From an uncultured Eggerthella sp. (lineage in GTDB: Bacteria; Actinomycetota; Coriobacteriia; Coriobacteriales; Eggerthellaceae), in contig URVA01000055.1 in assembly GCA_900551155.1 (NCBI GenBank), positions 1-8,751 on the forward strand: DNA of 8,751 nt, given 5' to 3'. Position 1 is the stretch's first letter; each line of letters starts with the position of its first letter. Shown one piece after another: positions 6,466 to 8,751 of the stretch. The notes beneath the pieces were generated by a model that saw nothing but the letters and a program-made list of their open reading frames with translations, was not told where the DNA came from and searched no databases. The position numbers and the translations under genes were made by a program.

Positions 6466-7362
6466 ATGAAAGTAGTTACTGCTGCCAGCGTGCATGACGC
6501 GCTGGCTTCGCTTATTCCGCAACTAGCAAGTGTTTTGCCTGACGATATTTTGGCAGGTTTAATGGCGGCACGTGAAGTGGAAACGGGTGATCGGGCTCGT
6601 ATAGTGCTTGATCAGCTGGTAGAAAATGCCCGTATTGCTGCATCGGATAAGGTACCTATTTGCCAAGATACGGGTACGGTGTGGGTCTGCCTGGAAGTAG
6701 GCCCCGATGTTTTGGTACCTGGAGATGTTCTTTCTCGAGTAAATGAAGCGGTTGCCTGGGCATATGAGTCGGCTCATTTGCGTAAGTCGGTAGTAAAAAA
6801 TGCTTTATTTGATCGCGCGAATACGGGTGACAATACTCCTGCGTTTTGTGAAATCCACTGCGTAGATGAACTAGGAGTTGCTCGTTTGCATGTCATGCTA
6901 AAAGGCGGCGGCTCAGATAACGCCAGCCGTGTTGTTATGCTTGTACCCAGTGCTGGAAAGCAGGGAATTATCGATACGGTATTGCAGTGTGTTCGTGAAA
7001 AGGCTGCAAATGCTTGCCCTCCGCTTATCGTAGGTGTAGGTGTGGGCGCTACTTTCGATAAAGTTGCAGGGCTTGCAAAGCATGCACTTATGCGCCCATT
7101 GGGGCAAAATCATCCCGACCCTGAAACGGCGGCATTTGAAGCAGAACTGTTAGCTGCAATAAATGCTACGGGTATTGGCGCTGGTGCGTTAGGTGGCTGC
7201 ACCACTGCCTTAGGGGTAAGAGTTGAAACCGCTCCTTGCCATATTGCTGCACTTCCTGTTGCAGTCAATATGGGTTGCTCGGCTATGCGTCGTGCGAGCG
7301 TGGAGCTTACCTGCGAGGAGCTTGCTATTGATGATTCAGTATTAAGAAAGGAAGGGAACTAA
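6466..7362 (+). CDS. Class I (Fe-S) fumarate hydratase, alpha subunit
   Basis: This is the N-terminal, iron-sulfur half of the oxygen-sensitive class I fumarase (FumA/TtdA family), which reversibly hydrates fumarate to malate. In many anaerobes the enzyme is split into two subunits, as here. The 298-residue protein has PICQDTGT (64-71), KGGGSDNAS (146-154), CPPLIVGVGVG (184-194) and GCTTALGV (244-251). Cys66, Cys184 and Cys271 have the spacing expected for the three ligands of the 4Fe-4S cluster. Small departures from the common motifs are Asp151 where Glu is usual, Ala195 where Gly is usual, and CSAMRR (271-276) where CHAxRH is common. L(+)-tartrate dehydratase belongs to the same family, but the neighbouring mdh favours fumarase. 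ATG at 6466; the best ribosome site is TAAAGGA near 6448-6454, 11 bases away. Confidence 0.9.
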   Translation: MKVVTAASVHDALASLIPQLASVLPDDILAGLMAAREVETGDRARIVLDQLVENARIAASDKVPICQDTGTVWVCLEVGPDVLVPGDVLSRVNEAVAWAYESAHLRKSVVKNALFDRANTGDNTPAFCEIHCVDELGVARLHVMLKGGGSDNASRVVMLVPSAGKQGIIDTVLQCVREKAANACPPLIVGVGVGATFDKVAGLAKHALMRPLGQNHPDPETAAFEAELLAAINATGIGAGALGGCTTALGVRVETAPCHIAALPVAVNMGCSAMRRASVELTCEELAIDDSVLRKEGN

Positions 7363-7364
7363 TC

Positions 7365-7907
7365 ATGGCAATGCAAGAAGCAATTTCGCTAACCCTTCCT
7401 CTTGATCGCGAACAGATTAAAACATTGAAAGCGGGGCAGGCTTGTAAGCTTACGGGCCCTCTGTATACTCTGCGCGATGCAGGGCATCAGCGTTTGTTGG
7501 AGGAAATGGGCGATGACGCTCAGCTTCCTTATGGTTTGGATGGGCAAGTAATCTTTTATGCTGGTCCTACCCCCGAAGCAGCAGGTCGTCCTTTTGGCGC
7601 CATTGGACCAACTACGGCATCTCGTATGGATTTCGCTGCACCTCATTTGATGGATTGCGGTATTGCAGCAACCGTTGGTAAAGGAACGCGCTCTGAAGCA
7701 GTTCGTCAGGCTTGTATTGATAATCAAGGTGTGTATTTTGTTGCAGTAGGTGGAGCAGCTGCTTATCTTGCAAAATGTGTAGAATCATGTGAAACCTTGG
7801 CATATGCCGATTTAGGCACTGAAGCGCTTCGTAAAATTGAAGTAACCGATTTTCCTGTGTTTGTAGGTATTGATGTAGCAGGAAATAGTATTTATACCCT
7901 TGACTGA
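7365..7907 (+). CDS. Class I fumarate hydratase, beta subunit
   Basis: The 180-residue protein is the C-terminal half of class I fumarase; it closes over the cluster-bearing alpha subunit and supplies catalytic side chains. Family marks are TLRDAGHQR (35-43), YAGPTP (65-70), GPTTASRMD (81-89), VGKGTRS (104-110), GGAAAYLA (129-136) and the ending IEVTDFPVFVGIDVAGN (158-174). Its start is two bases after the alpha-subunit stop, with GGAAGGGA at 7350-7357 inside the end of the alpha gene, so the two are very probably translated together in equal amounts. A second in-frame ATG at 7371 is possible but is further from the ribosome site. Length is normal for the split form. As with the alpha subunit, tartrate dehydratase is the main alternative. 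Confidence 0.92.
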   Translation: MAMQEAISLTLPLDREQIKTLKAGQACKLTGPLYTLRDAGHQRLLEEMGDDAQLPYGLDGQVIFYAGPTPEAAGRPFGAIGPTTASRMDFAAPHLMDCGIAATVGKGTRSEAVRQACIDNQGVYFVAVGGAAAYLAKCVESCETLAYADLGTEALRKIEVTDFPVFVGIDVAGNSIYTLD

Positions 7908-7918
7908 TAGGAATACCG

Positions 7919-8665
7919 GTGGCTAGCACACAAGATACTTCTACAGGACCAGGCATTTTCATCACTTTTGAAGGTGGCGATGGTGCGGGAAAAACTACCC
8001 ATATTACGTTTTTAGCAACATGTTTGCGCTCGATGGGCTATGAAGTGCTTTGCCTGCGCGAACCAGGCGGTACTTCTATTGGTGAAAATTTGCGCTCTAT
8101 CGTTCTCGATCCCGACAATTCTGCTATGGCGGATCAGACGGAGCTGCTTATCTATGAAGCTGCACGCGCGCAAATTGTAAAAGAGGTTATTATTCCCGCA
8201 TTGGCTCGCGGTGCGGTCGTTTTGTTAGATCGTTTCTATGACTCAACTATTGCCTATCAGGCGTATGGTAGAGGATTGCCTTTGTCGTTTGTGCGCCAGG
8301 CTAATATCTTTGCCTGCCAGGGGGTTCACCCTTGTCGCACTATTCTGCTTACGACAGATGCTTCAGCTGAAGTGGGTCTTGATCGTGCTACTCATCATGG
8401 CGATGCAGATCGCCTCGAACAGGCAGGGGCAGATTTTCATGCTCGAGTAAATGCGGCATTTATGCATCTAGCTGCTGAAAATCCTGCACGAATCCGAGTG
8501 GTTTCTTCGGCGGGGCCAAAAGACGAAACAGCGCGCGTCATTTTTACTGAATTGGCCGACGTATTTAATTGGGGCCCTGAGAGCGAAGTATGGAAATCGG
8601 GCTTTTTTGATCCTATCTTGGAACGCAAGACTGATCAGAAAGCGCAAATCAATTTAGGTGAATAA
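7919..8665 (+). CDS. tmk: Thymidylate kinase
   Basis: Phosphorylates dTMP to dTDP with ATP, the step after ThyX. The 248-residue protein has the P-loop FEGGDGAGKTT (17-27, Lys25), REPGGT (47-52) for the nucleotide site, DRFYDSTIAYQ (104-114) and a lid region with Arg156 and DADRLEQAG (162-170) followed by FHARVNAAF. Gly-Ala rather than a basic residue in the P-loop, with an Arg-bearing lid, fits the E. coli-like type II kinases. The GTG start is 11 bases after the fumarase beta stop, with AGGA at 7909-7912 six bases upstream; no other in-frame start fits before the P-loop. About 30 residues after about 217 extend beyond the usual end of the family (roughly 205-215 residues); they are not recognisable. 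The gene is followed by holB, a common pairing. Confidence 0.94.
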   Translation: MASTQDTSTGPGIFITFEGGDGAGKTTHITFLATCLRSMGYEVLCLREPGGTSIGENLRSIVLDPDNSAMADQTELLIYEAARAQIVKEVIIPALARGAVVLLDRFYDSTIAYQAYGRGLPLSFVRQANIFACQGVHPCRTILLTTDASAEVGLDRATHHGDADRLEQAGADFHARVNAAFMHLAAENPARIRVVSSAGPKDETARVIFTELADVFNWGPESEVWKSGFFDPILERKTDQKAQINLGE

Positions 8666-8697
8666 AGTTAGGCTACTAGAAAAAGGCAGCAAACAGA

Positions 8698-8751
8698 GTG
8701 GCAGATGTTTTTGACGGTATATTTGGGCAACCGCGCGTACGAGAATTCTTT
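8698..8751 (+). CDS. holB: Probable DNA polymerase III delta' subunit, 5' end only
   Basis: Only the first 18 codons are in the window, running off the right edge. They read (V/M)ADVFDGIFGQPRVREFF, the typical start of the clamp-loader AAA+ proteins HolB/DnaX, where FDxIxGQ comes just before the nucleotide-binding domain. HolB helps load the sliding clamp during replication. Its position 32 bases after tmk matches the frequent tmk-holB order. The GTG start is the only candidate because an in-frame TAG lies at 8677-8679; AAAAGG at 8681-8686 is a modest ribosome site 11 bases upstream. The related dnaX is less likely given the neighbour. Confidence is limited by the short fragment. Confidence 0.75.
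   Translation, partial: MADVFDGIFGQPRVREFF

Overview
The window reads as a gene-dense, single-strand stretch of a bacterial chromosome. Eight complete genes and the start of a ninth all lie on the + strand, with gaps of 2 to about 145 bases. No RNA gene, insertion sequence, CRISPR array or sign of recent transfer is visible. The best guess for the host is an anaerobic actinobacterium of the class Coriobacteriia (Eggerthella/Cryptobacterium/Slackia-like). This is an inference from the archaeal-type topoisomerase I with a Lys/Ala-rich tail, the split Fe-S fumarase beside an LDH-like malate dehydrogenase, the rubredoxin-fused flavin reductase, ThyX in place of ThyA, and the moderate base composition.

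Layout. 42-710 is a flavin reductase/rubredoxin fusion, an anaerobe-type electron carrier. 751-1431 is thyX, and 2 bases after it comes a DUF1385 (YqhQ-type) membrane protein at 1434-2651 that carries an acidic 14-residue tandem repeat. A terminator-like hairpin sits inside the first 90 bases of that frame. 2784-5351 is a long type IA topoisomerase with archaeal-type signatures, four zinc-finger-like C-terminal elements and a basic tail. 5497-6420 is malate dehydrogenase, followed by the two subunits of class I fumarase (6466-7362 and 7365-7907). Thymidylate kinase (7919-8665) and the first 18 codons of a probable holB (from 8698) close the window.

How the genes work together. mdh plus the fumarase pair would convert oxaloacetate, malate and fumarate, most likely in the reductive direction toward fumarate respiration or succinate. 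ThyX makes dTMP and Tmk phosphorylates it to dTDP; with TopA and HolB they form a DNA-precursor and replication theme interleaved with the metabolic genes. mdh-fumA-fumB-tmk-holB have short gaps and look like one transcription unit. topA and mdh have their own leaders of about 130-145 bases with candidate promoter or terminator elements.

I see no obviously new multi-gene system. The items most worth a second look are the archaeal-type TopA, the tandem repeat in the DUF1385 protein, and the hairpin overlapping the 5' end of its reading frame.
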